From an uncultured Verrucomicrobiota bacterium (GTDB taxonomy: Bacteria > Verrucomicrobiota > Kiritimatiellia > CAIQIC01 > Lenti-01): 64,000 nt of DNA. The DNA lies in contig CALMBO010000027.1 in the NCBI GenBank assembly GCA_937860055.1, positions 1-64,000 on the forward strand. Reading direction: 5' to 3'. Shown one piece after another: positions 34,712 to 41,682 of the stretch (within the stretch, counting starts at the first letter, position 1; each line of letters opens with the position of its first letter). A program made the position numbers and the translations under genes. The notes under the pieces are model-generated. The model saw only the letters and a program-made list of their open reading frames with translations. It was not told the origin of the DNA and ran no database searches.

Positions 34712-35494
34712 ATGTCTCGGCATCCCGGCGAGGAAACGGGCGTCCACGGAACCGGCTGGGCGCAGGTCCATGGCGGCTATTTTTCGGATCCGGAAGTGGC
34801 ACGACCGCTGGTGGAGGCGGTTTGCCGGCTCTGGGGCGAATCGCATCCGGAGGTGATCGTGGATCTGGGGGGCGGCACGGGTTTTCTGCTTTCGCAGTTG
34901 CGGAAGGCCGGCATCGGCGATGCGACCGCGATGGTGGATATCGATTGTTCGGATGCCCAGCTCGGAATGCTCCATGGATCGGGCCTGTCTTCCGTCCGCG
35001 GTTCGGTGGATCGATTCCGCCGCGCCGAGGTGGTGTCCGCCGGGAAGAAGGCGCTTTTTGCGATGCGATCGGTCCTGCATTACGCGGGAGAGGGGGGACT
35101 GACGCCGCTGCTGGCGCATCTGCGCGCGCAAGCGGAGGAGGGGGAACGCTGGGTGCACCAGACCGCCTGTTTCGAACGGGAGGAGGACGCCGCGTGCCTG
35201 AACGCGCTCTACCGGAAGATGCGCACGGGGAAGTGGTATCCGACCGTCGCCGGGCTGCGCGATCGCCTGATCTCCGCCGGTTGGCAGGTCGACGAGGTCC
35301 GTCCGGCGCCCACGCTGCTGCTGGAATCCGGTGAACTCGGCCGCCGCTATGGATTGACGCAGGCCGATCTCCGGCGCATCCGGGAGGAAATGGCGGCGGA
35401 ATTCGGCGCAAAACGGGACGTGTTCCGGCTTGTGCCGGATGGATTCCAGGCCGACCTCCACTACCGCATCTTCGTTTGCAGGGCGATATCCTGA
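34712..35494 (+). CDS. Class I SAM-dependent methyltransferase
   Basis: 260 residues with an intact motif I VIVDLGGGTGFLLSQL (about residue 50), motif II acidic VDIDCSDAQ, and ALFAMRSVLHYAGEGGL at motif IV. The N-terminal segment GWAQVHGGYFSDPEVARPL and the C-terminal FGAKRDVFRLVPDGFQADLHYRIFV are not familiar. Substrate unknown. ATG 34712, 11 bases after the beta-helix gene stop. The long ORF-track version is a shadow of that gene. Confidence 0.82.
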   Translation: MSRHPGEETGVHGTGWAQVHGGYFSDPEVARPLVEAVCRLWGESHPEVIVDLGGGTGFLLSQLRKAGIGDATAMVDIDCSDAQLGMLHGSGLSSVRGSVDRFRRAEVVSAGKKALFAMRSVLHYAGEGGLTPLLAHLRAQAEEGERWVHQTACFEREEDAACLNALYRKMRTGKWYPTVAGLRDRLISAGWQVDEVRPAPTLLLESGELGRRYGLTQADLRRIREEMAAEFGAKRDVFRLVPDGFQADLHYRIFVCRAIS

Positions 35495-35499
35495 AAAGG

Positions 35500-35531
35500 A
35501 AGGCCCCGCGCCGGGGGAGGCACGGGGCCTT
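35500..35531. terminator. Hairpin between convergent genes
   Basis: AAGGCCCCG (35500-35508) pairs with CGGGGCCTT (35523-35531). It lies between a plus-strand methyltransferase and a minus-strand lipoprotein; on the minus strand a short TTTT follows. Likely ends one or both transcripts. Confidence 0.55.
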
Positions 35532-35546
35532 GGAGCCGGCGCCGGG

Positions 35547-35918
35547 CTACTGCCGATTCAAGACCACGGTATCCCCGTCATCCAGAATGGTGAGCGTGTC
35601 GCCGCTGATGGTGTAGGGGATGGTGTCTGTTTCGGTCGGCGAGGTCACCGTCAGGATGCCGTCGGATGTGCTCCAGACGGCGGCATAGGATTCGACCTGT
35701 CCGCCGATGATCGTCGTCGCCTCGGCGGTTCCGTCGTCATGGAAGGTCATCACCACCGACATGCCTTCCGGAATGGGCTGGCCATTCAAGGATACCGCCT
35801 CCCATGTGCCGACCAGCGGGTCGCTGTCGCCATCATCGTCGCTGCCGCCGCATCCGGTCGACCCGAGCCCCACCGCCATCCCCACCGCGAGAACCAGGAA
35901 TCCGTTCATCCACTTCAT
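35547..35918 (-). CDS. Small acidic lipoprotein, lipocalin-like
   Basis: 123 residues. Lipoprotein signal ending GLGSTGC, then the acid-rich tether CGGSDDDGDSD, then a small beta domain starting LVGTWEAVSLNGQPIPEGMSVVMTFHDDGTAEATT and ending GDTLTILDDGDTVVLNR, the pattern of short lipocalin-like/META-type outer-surface lipoproteins. Function unknown. Convergent with the methyltransferase gene, divergent from the GH66 gene. Confidence 0.78.
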   Translation of the reverse strand: MKWMNGFLVLAVGMAVGLGSTGCGGSDDDGDSDPLVGTWEAVSLNGQPIPEGMSVVMTFHDDGTAEATTIIGGQVESYAAVWSTSDGILTVTSPTETDTIPYTISGDTLTILDDGDTVVLNRQ

Positions 35919-36082
35919 GGTGATTTCTCCTTGGATCGTTTGTTGTTTTCACATGGGAGGGGGTGTCTCATCCCTCCACGGGAAAATGTTCCTGCTTTCC
36001 CTCCGGACAGACAAGGGGAAAGTCTCGGAATCATGGATTTCCCCCTTTACATGGATGAAAACGCGCCTGTAGGGTGGCGGCC

Positions 36083-37888
36083 ATGCGGTGCGGGAACCAG
36101 ATTGTGGCGGGAGCCTTGTGCGGCTTCGGGTTATGGGCGGGAACGGCCCTGGCGGATGCCCGCATCGCGGAGGTCCGCACCGACCGGGCCCGGTATGCGC
36201 CCGGGGACATCGCCCGCATTTCCATCGACATCGCCAACGATGCTGCCGGCCCTTTCCGGGGCGAATTGCGCCTTTCCATCCGGCACCTCGGCGATTCCGT
36301 GGCGATGTTGACCCGTCCGGTTCCCCTGGAAGCGGGCGAGTCGCTGACCCGCACACTGGATTGGCCGGTGCCAACGCAAGACTTCATCGGCTATGGGATC
36401 GACGCCGACCTGGTTTCCGGCCGACACGTGGTCGACCGGGCGTCGAACGCCTTGGACGCCAGCTCCGACTGGCGGAAGTTCCCCCGCTACGGCTTCTTCT
36501 CCGACTATGGATCCGACCAGACGGCGGAGGAGATCGACCGGCGCGCGAAGGAACTGGCCCGCTACCACATCGGCGCCGTGCAATTCTACGACTGGATGTT
36601 CACGCACGACCGCCTGGTGGCGCGGAACCCGGACGGGACCTTGGCGAGGGAATGGAAGGACTGGACAGGGCGCACCATCGTGGCGGAAACCCTGCGGCGC
36701 AAGGTGGCGGCGGCGCACCGGCAGGGCATGAAGGCGCTGGCCTACAGCCTGATGTACGGGGACAGCGGAAGCGACCGGCCGGAACATCTCGAATGGGCGG
36801 CCTTTCGCGGACCGTTCCAGACCGAATGGCAGGACGTGGAAAGCCATCCGCCGACCAACGCCTTCCTTTTCGTGATGGATGTGACCCACCCGGAATGGAG
36901 GAGGCATCTCTTCGGAGAACTGAACGAAGCGTTCCGGATCTTCGGATTCGACGGCCTGCATCTCGACAATCTCGGCGGGCGCCGGCTGTACCGGTACAAC
37001 TCCGATTCCGGGATCCAGGAGAGAGACGCTTTTCCGGCGTTCATTGCGGCGGCCAAGCGGGCCTTTCCGGGGTTGACCGTTCTTCACAACGATGTGATGG
37101 GCAACTACCGGGACGAGATGGCGCAATCGGAGGCGGATGCCTACTACCAGGAGGTCTGGTGGCGCGAAACCTACCAGGAATTGCGCGACATCATCCTCGA
37201 TGCCCAGGCGAAATCCGGTGGCGGCAAGCAGGTGGTCCTGGCGGCTTATGTCCACAAGTACGATCCGCCGCCGGAATGGATCGACGATGCGACCGTTCGC
37301 CTGCTCGACGCGGCCATCTTCGCCAACGGCGGCTTCCACCTGGAACTGGGCGAGGGGGAGGAAATGCTCGTGCATGAATATTTCCCCATCCACCAGCCCC
37401 GGATGCGGCCGGCCTTGAAGCGGGCCGTGCGCGACCTGTACGATTTCCATGTGCGGTACCAGAACCTGCTGGCGTTCAGTCCGGAAGGGAATCTGTGCGA
37501 CGGGACTCCCGGAGCCCGCCTCTCCAGCGATACCCATGTATTGGACAAGAATGCCAGCTCCGAGAGCATCTGGACCGTGGTCAAGGTGCGCGACGGGGAA
37601 TACGATGCCGTGAGCCTGATCAACCTGTTTGGCGTGGACACCCAATGGCGGAACCGGAGCGATCCGCCGAGCGTGCAGCGGAACATCCGGCTGAAATATC
37701 ACCTCGACCGGCCGGTTCGCAAGGCCTGGCTGGCCACTCCCGACGACGGGACGGGCCGCCCGCAGGCGTTGGAATTCGCCGAGGGGAGGGACGAACACGG
37801 CTATTTTGTCGAAGTGGAGGCGCCGCGGCTCGAATATTGGGATTTGTTGATTTTCGACAAACGGGATAAGATTGAGTCAGTCAAATGA
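36083..37888 (+). CDS. GH66-like glycoside hydrolase (dextranase/CITase family)
   Basis: 601-residue secreted glycosidase. Signal peptide (IVAGALCGFGLWAGTALA), an N-terminal immunoglobulin-like domain (VRTDRARYAPGDIARISIDIAN), then a TIM barrel. Segments FPRYGFFSDYG, AVQFYDWMFTHDRL, AYSLMYGD and FGFDGLHLDNLGGRRLY follow the GH66 order. Asp295 in LHLD would be the nucleophile and Glu357 in AYYQEVWW the acid/base; their spacing is close to that in characterised dextranases. A C-terminal beta-sandwich follows. The family cuts or cyclises alpha-1,6-glucan. ATG 36083 is preferred to GTG 36074. Confidence 0.78.
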   Translation: MRCGNQIVAGALCGFGLWAGTALADARIAEVRTDRARYAPGDIARISIDIANDAAGPFRGELRLSIRHLGDSVAMLTRPVPLEAGESLTRTLDWPVPTQDFIGYGIDADLVSGRHVVDRASNALDASSDWRKFPRYGFFSDYGSDQTAEEIDRRAKELARYHIGAVQFYDWMFTHDRLVARNPDGTLAREWKDWTGRTIVAETLRRKVAAAHRQGMKALAYSLMYGDSGSDRPEHLEWAAFRGPFQTEWQDVESHPPTNAFLFVMDVTHPEWRRHLFGELNEAFRIFGFDGLHLDNLGGRRLYRYNSDSGIQERDAFPAFIAAAKRAFPGLTVLHNDVMGNYRDEMAQSEADAYYQEVWWRETYQELRDIILDAQAKSGGGKQVVLAAYVHKYDPPPEWIDDATVRLLDAAIFANGGFHLELGEGEEMLVHEYFPIHQPRMRPALKRAVRDLYDFHVRYQNLLAFSPEGNLCDGTPGARLSSDTHVLDKNASSESIWTVVKVRDGEYDAVSLINLFGVDTQWRNRSDPPSVQRNIRLKYHLDRPVRKAWLATPDDGTGRPQALEFAEGRDEHGYFVEVEAPRLEYWDLLIFDKRDKIESVK

Positions 37889-37904
37889 TTGGGAGGTTGT
37901 CCAT

Positions 37905-38288
37905 ATGAGCATCCAGACAGGCCGCCTTTTCCGGTGGTGCGGTGTTTTGGCGGTTTCCCTGGCGGCGGGATGGGCCGCAGGCTGCGACGATTCCGAGTTC
38001 GATCGCGATCCTCCGGAGGGGCAGGGATCCCTGATCGTGGACAACTACACGGGGGACCGGGTCCGGGTCTACATCGACGGGGAACAAGTCGAGAGCGTGT
38101 CCGCAGGGGATCACGAGTACTACGACCGGGATCCGGGCGTCTACCGCGTGGCGCTGGACGGAGACGACACCAACCGCTCCTGGGCGGGCGACGTGGACAT
38201 CCTCGAAAACCGCCGCACCGTGCTGGAAGTGCGCGGTGCGGCGTTCGACTACGAAGATTACGACATCCGGATCTATTTCGACGACTGA
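37905..38288 (+). CDS. Small acidic lipoprotein
   Basis: 127 residues. Lipobox SLAAGWAAGC, acid-rich tether CDDSEFDRDPPEG, then a small beta domain (GSLIVDNYTGDRVRVYIDGEQVESVSAGDHEYYDRDPGVYRVALDGDDTNRSW) resembling PEGA-like or carboxypeptidase-regulatory-like surface domains. ATG 37905 has GGGAGG, against the TTG start of the ORF track. It begins 16 bases after the GH66 gene, so probably co-transcribed. Its stop abuts the stop of the convergent next gene. Confidence 0.75.
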   Translation: MSIQTGRLFRWCGVLAVSLAAGWAAGCDDSEFDRDPPEGQGSLIVDNYTGDRVRVYIDGEQVESVSAGDHEYYDRDPGVYRVALDGDDTNRSWAGDVDILENRRTVLEVRGAAFDYEDYDIRIYFDD

Positions 38289-38666
38289 TCAGCGCGACAG
38301 GTTGGCGGTCCAGACTTCGCCGTCGCCCGAGATCGTTCCGGAAGCGGAATCGCCTTCGAATTCAAGCCGGAGCACCCATCCATCCGCATCGACCGCGCTG
38401 AGCACGCCCTCGATGTAGGAGCCGGTGTACGACCAGGAGGTTCCGTCAAAGGTATAGGAGCCGAAAATGTCCTGGCCGCTTTGCCCGATGGTCCAGCTTT
38501 CCTGCAGGGTGCTGCCGTCCTCGCTGTAGAACGCGCAGGCCCACGTGCCGGTGATATTCGCCGGCGCATCCTCGTCCTCGTCATCGTCTTCGCACCCGGT
38601 CAATCCCATCGCTGCCACGACGCACAGCATGGACACGAACAGCATTTTCAACCAGAACCGCTTCAT
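38289..38666 (-). CDS. Small acidic lipoprotein
   Basis: 125 residues. Signal CVVAAMGLTGC followed by a run CEDDDEDEDAP, then a small beta domain (ITGTWACAFYSEDGSTLQESWTIGQSGQDIFGSYTFDG ... LRLEFEGDSASGTISGDG) of the kind that recurs in extracytoplasmic lipocalin-like proteins. ATG 38666 with AAGGAG, against the longer track start. Resembles the lipoprotein at 35547 in size and architecture. Confidence 0.75.
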   Translation of the reverse strand: MKRFWLKMLFVSMLCVVAAMGLTGCEDDDEDEDAPANITGTWACAFYSEDGSTLQESWTIGQSGQDIFGSYTFDGTSWSYTGSYIEGVLSAVDADGWVLRLEFEGDSASGTISGDGEVWTANLSR

Positions 38667-38791
38667 TGCTTGCTCCTTTCGAGGGGGGAGATGTTGTGCT
38701 CCCACAGCACAGATGCTGGGACGATTCCCCGGCGAGAGCAAGCGGAAAACGGCGGCTAACCGATTTTTAGCCGCGAGGCTGGCTGGCCGGC

Positions 38792-39778
38792 CTAGGGCGG
38801 GAAGAGGGCGTCGGCCGCCTGCCGGCCGGCTTCGGCCCCGATGCCGCCGGTGAACGCACCGGTGGCGGCGCCGACAGTGGCGCCGACGATGTTCTTGAGG
38901 CGGCCCATCCAGCTGTTGGCGCGCTGCTCGATGGCTTCCTGTTCGACGGCGGCCAGTTTTTGCGACTGGGCGCGCATCGCCTCGGCATCGGCTTGGGCCT
39001 CGGCCATTTTCTTGGCGGCGTATTCCTGTTCGGCGGCCTGCCGTTCCATGGCCATCTGCTGCATGCCGGCCTGGGCTTCCTGCAAGGCGCGGTCGCGCTT
39101 CTCCTTGCGGCTTTGGGCAAAGGTCTCCATGGGATTGGATTCCGCGCCTTCCGGCGGGGCGATGTATTCGGGGGCCTCCGCCTCGGCCGCGGCAAGGGGA
39201 TTGGCCGGCTTGGCCGGCGGAGGGGGTGGTTCCGCTGGTCCGGCGGATTCACTCCGCGAAAGCCATGCCCCGAGGGGCGGGGTCTGGGGATTCCGGGCGC
39301 GGACATCGGCCCAGGTTTGCATCTCCCCCAGGAGGCGTCCGCCATTTTCGAAAGGATCCGCAAGCCATTTCTCGAGCACCAGGCGGCGCATGGCGGAAAA
39401 CTCCAGCGGGGTTTCGCCCAGCTTGGCGTCGCCGGCCAGGCGGCCCAGGTAATGAAGGTCGTTCTGGCCTTCGGCCGTCGTGTATTCCGACACGAAGGCC
39501 GCGAAGCGGTCCTTGGCGGCGGATCCCAAAAATCCATCCAGGTCTGCGCGAAGCCGGGCGGTTTCGGAGGCCATCCAGCCATTGGCCTGTTCCACGACCT
39601 GGCGGGCCTCGGCCTCGGGGAGGGGCTTGGCGAGATTGAGCGCCTGCGCCTGGACCTCGCGGGCGAGCACGAAACGCGTGTAGGCATTCAAGAGGACGCC
39701 GGCATCGGTGGCGGGGGTCTGGGCGGCCGCGGCGAGGGCCGTGGCAAGCGCGGCGCAGAAGGTCAGGAGTTTTTTCAT
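38792..39778 (-). CDS. Secreted coiled-coil protein with glycine-zipper tail
   Basis: 328 residues, last gene of the six-gene envelope operon. Signal peptide MKKLLTFCAALATALAAAAQ; a helical domain (residues about 25-170); a Pro-rich linker (AEPPPPPAKPANPLAAAEAEAPEYIAPPEG); a Gln/Glu/Ala coiled coil (about 210-285); and a C-terminal glycine zipper GATVGAATGAFTGGIGAEAG that could insert in a membrane. No family recognised. It begins 18 bases after the previous gene's stop. Confidence 0.7.
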   Translation of the reverse strand: MKKLLTFCAALATALAAAAQTPATDAGVLLNAYTRFVLAREVQAQALNLAKPLPEAEARQVVEQANGWMASETARLRADLDGFLGSAAKDRFAAFVSEYTTAEGQNDLHYLGRLAGDAKLGETPLEFSAMRRLVLEKWLADPFENGGRLLGEMQTWADVRARNPQTPPLGAWLSRSESAGPAEPPPPPAKPANPLAAAEAEAPEYIAPPEGAESNPMETFAQSRKEKRDRALQEAQAGMQQMAMERQAAEQEYAAKKMAEAQADAEAMRAQSQKLAAVEQEAIEQRANSWMGRLKNIVGATVGAATGAFTGGIGAEAGRQAADALFPP

Positions 39779-39796
39779 GCGTTTTCCTCCGGCAAC

Positions 39797-40702
39797 CTAT
39801 TGCGCGACCGCCCGGGCCTGGATGCGGCCTCCGGCAATATCGAGCATCTGGAGCTTCAGGCCTTCCGGCGGGGTCAGGACGAGCGCTTCGGCCAGTTCTT
39901 CGGGCGGCAAGGAGGACTCCATGCTGAATTCGGCGACGCCGGCGGTATAGCTGCGCTGGGCGACATTGCGGAGATCGTCGGTGCGGCCGCGCAGGCTGTC
40001 GCGGACGGCCTTGAGCTTCCACATCTGGTCCACGCCGCCGACGGACATTTCGATCCGGTGCGGGAAGACATTGCCGGCGGCGTTGCCGGGGGTCCATTTC
40101 GCGAGCATCTCGGGGAGGATGGCATCGAGGGCCTTTTCGCCGGCGGCGCGCAGGGCCTTGGCGCTGCCGCTGACGTCCTCGAGGCCGACCTGGGTCACAT
40201 CCTCCGAGGCGGCGGCAATCGTGGCGGAATTGTCGGTGCGCACGGCGCGCAGGGTGGCGACCGCCTGGTAGGAGCGAAGGTTGGTATCTCCGATGCGGCG
40301 GGCGGAGGGCTTGGCGACGGCCTCGCCGATGAGGACGACATCGGCGCCGAACTGCGTGCCGAGCGCGGCGGCGCCGCGGTTGTCGCCGGCGGCGACCAGC
40401 ATCTGCTTGCTGCGGGCGATGTTGGCGCGCACCATGTCCTGGTCCACCACAGGCACATCCATGGCAATGAGCTTCTTCGCGGCCATGGCCTCCACTTCGG
40501 CGGTGGCGACGGTCCCCAGGCTCTTTTCATCCACGATGACCATGACACGGGGGAGGAAGGTCGGGGCGACGGTTTTGGCGGCGGCCGGGGCCTGCGCCGG
40601 AGGCGGGCGCATGCGGACGGAGGACGGTGCCGGCTCCGGGGAGGTGGCGCAGCCGGCCAAGGCCAGCAGAAGGGGCAGGAGGAGAACGGAACGGGTCTTC
40701 AT
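39797..40702 (-). CDS. FlgO/CsgG-like envelope lipoprotein
   Basis: 301 residues. Lipobox LLLALAGC, Pro-rich spacer, then a domain with alternating strands and helices (TFLPRVMVIVDEKSLGTVATAEVEAMAAKKLIAMDVPVVDQDMVRANIARSKQMLVAAGD ... FGADVVLIGEAVAKPSA), the layout of the CsgG/FlgO/FlgT group of outer-membrane accessory proteins. The rest (residues about 220-301) is a second small domain ending EGLKLQMLDIAGGRIQARAV. ATG 40702 has AAAGG 9 bases before it. 13 bases after the neighbouring CsgG-like gene. Confidence 0.7.
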   Translation of the reverse strand: MKTRSVLLLPLLLALAGCATSPEPAPSSVRMRPPPAQAPAAAKTVAPTFLPRVMVIVDEKSLGTVATAEVEAMAAKKLIAMDVPVVDQDMVRANIARSKQMLVAAGDNRGAAALGTQFGADVVLIGEAVAKPSARRIGDTNLRSYQAVATLRAVRTDNSATIAAASEDVTQVGLEDVSGSAKALRAAGEKALDAILPEMLAKWTPGNAAGNVFPHRIEMSVGGVDQMWKLKAVRDSLRGRTDDLRNVAQRSYTAGVAEFSMESSLPPEELAEALVLTPPEGLKLQMLDIAGGRIQARAVAQ

Positions 40703-40715
40703 GGGATGCATCCTT

Positions 40716-41282
40716 TCACCGGAGTTGGCGGTTGAGAGCGGAAGCCATTTCACGGACAACGGACCGGGCATGCTGGGCCAGGGTGTCGTTCCTTTCGCCG
40801 CGGGCGGCGTGATCGACGCTCCACAGGATCTTGCCGGTGCCGGAATCGATCAGCCGGACGGTAATGCCGACGACGGGATAGGTGCGCCCGCCCTGGGCGA
40901 CGGTTTCATATTCGGAGACCGTGCCGATGACCACGCCATTGGCCCCGACCATCTGGCCGAGCTGCGCGGCTTGTCCGGCGGTCAGGCCGGACAGCGCCAC
41001 CTCGGTTTCGCCGAGCACACCGGACATCTGGGAGCGTTCGACCAGCTCATAATGGCCCATTTTCATCAGTTCCGTGACGAACATGTCCGAAACCGAACCG
41101 CCGATGAGGGTGGTGGCGGCCTTGAAAGGCAGGATGCCGACCTTGTCGATTTCAAACGCCTCGCGGGCGACGTAGACATTGGGCTCGTCTGTTCCGGCGC
41201 CCCCGCTGGAATAACCCTTCGGGGAAGCGCAACCCGCAAGCGCGGCAGCGAAAGCCACGATGGCAACCGGTTTCCATTCCAT
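40716..41282 (-). CDS. CsgG-like lipoprotein (short paralogue)
   Basis: 188 residues. Lipobox AAALAGC, then a single CsgG-type domain: EIDKVGILPFKAATTLIGGSVSDMFVTELMKMGHYELVERSQMSGVLGETEVALSGLT ... VGANGVVIGTVSEYETV ... VGITVRLIDSGTGKILWSVDHAARGE. It is a clear paralogue of the N-terminal domain of the protein encoded at 44450-46948. CsgG domains build outer-membrane rings or sense envelope lipids. ATG 41282 with AGGAGG; the ORF track uses a TTG two codons earlier. Confidence 0.82.
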   Translation of the reverse strand: MEWKPVAIVAFAAALAGCASPKGYSSGGAGTDEPNVYVAREAFEIDKVGILPFKAATTLIGGSVSDMFVTELMKMGHYELVERSQMSGVLGETEVALSGLTAGQAAQLGQMVGANGVVIGTVSEYETVAQGGRTYPVVGITVRLIDSGTGKILWSVDHAARGERNDTLAQHARSVVREMASALNRQLR

Positions 41283-41298
41283 GATCAAACCTCCTGTT

Positions 41299-41682
41299 TC
41301 ATGGCCGCTGCATTTCCAGCCGCCGGATTCTCTGTTCCCATTGCTGCATGCGGGCCATCTGCTGCTCCATTTTCTGGAGGCGGGCCTCCAGGTCGGTCAG
41401 GCGCCGTTCCAGGTTGTAGGCCACGGAAGGGGGGCGGGGCGAGGCTCCGAGGCGCGCTTCGATGGCATCGAGCCGCTTTTCAAACAGGGTGGCTTCCTTC
41501 TCCCAATCAGGGGCGGAAGATCCTTCCGTTCCGCGCGAAACTTGTTCCGGAGGGGATGGGGGGGAGGCCGGGAAAAGCGTCTCGACGGCGGTGGCGTCCT
41601 GGGCGACCACACCCGGCGCGGCCACCGCCAAGAGTCCGGTCAGCACGACACTGGCGAAACAGATTCCCGAGCGGGAGATCAT
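41299..41682 (-). CDS. Small secreted coiled-coil protein
   Basis: 127 residues. Signal peptide ICFASVVLTGLLAVAAPGVVAQ, a Pro/Ser linker, then a heptad-repeat helix (FEKRLDAIEARLG ... LERRLTDLEARLQKMEQQMARMQQWEQRIRRLEMQ, residues about 65-125), which probably oligomerises or binds a partner in this operon. ATG 41682 overlaps the stop of the large acidic gene by ATGA. Confidence 0.75.
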   Translation of the reverse strand: MISRSGICFASVVLTGLLAVAAPGVVAQDATAVETLFPASPPSPPEQVSRGTEGSSAPDWEKEATLFEKRLDAIEARLGASPRPPSVAYNLERRLTDLEARLQKMEQQMARMQQWEQRIRRLEMQRP

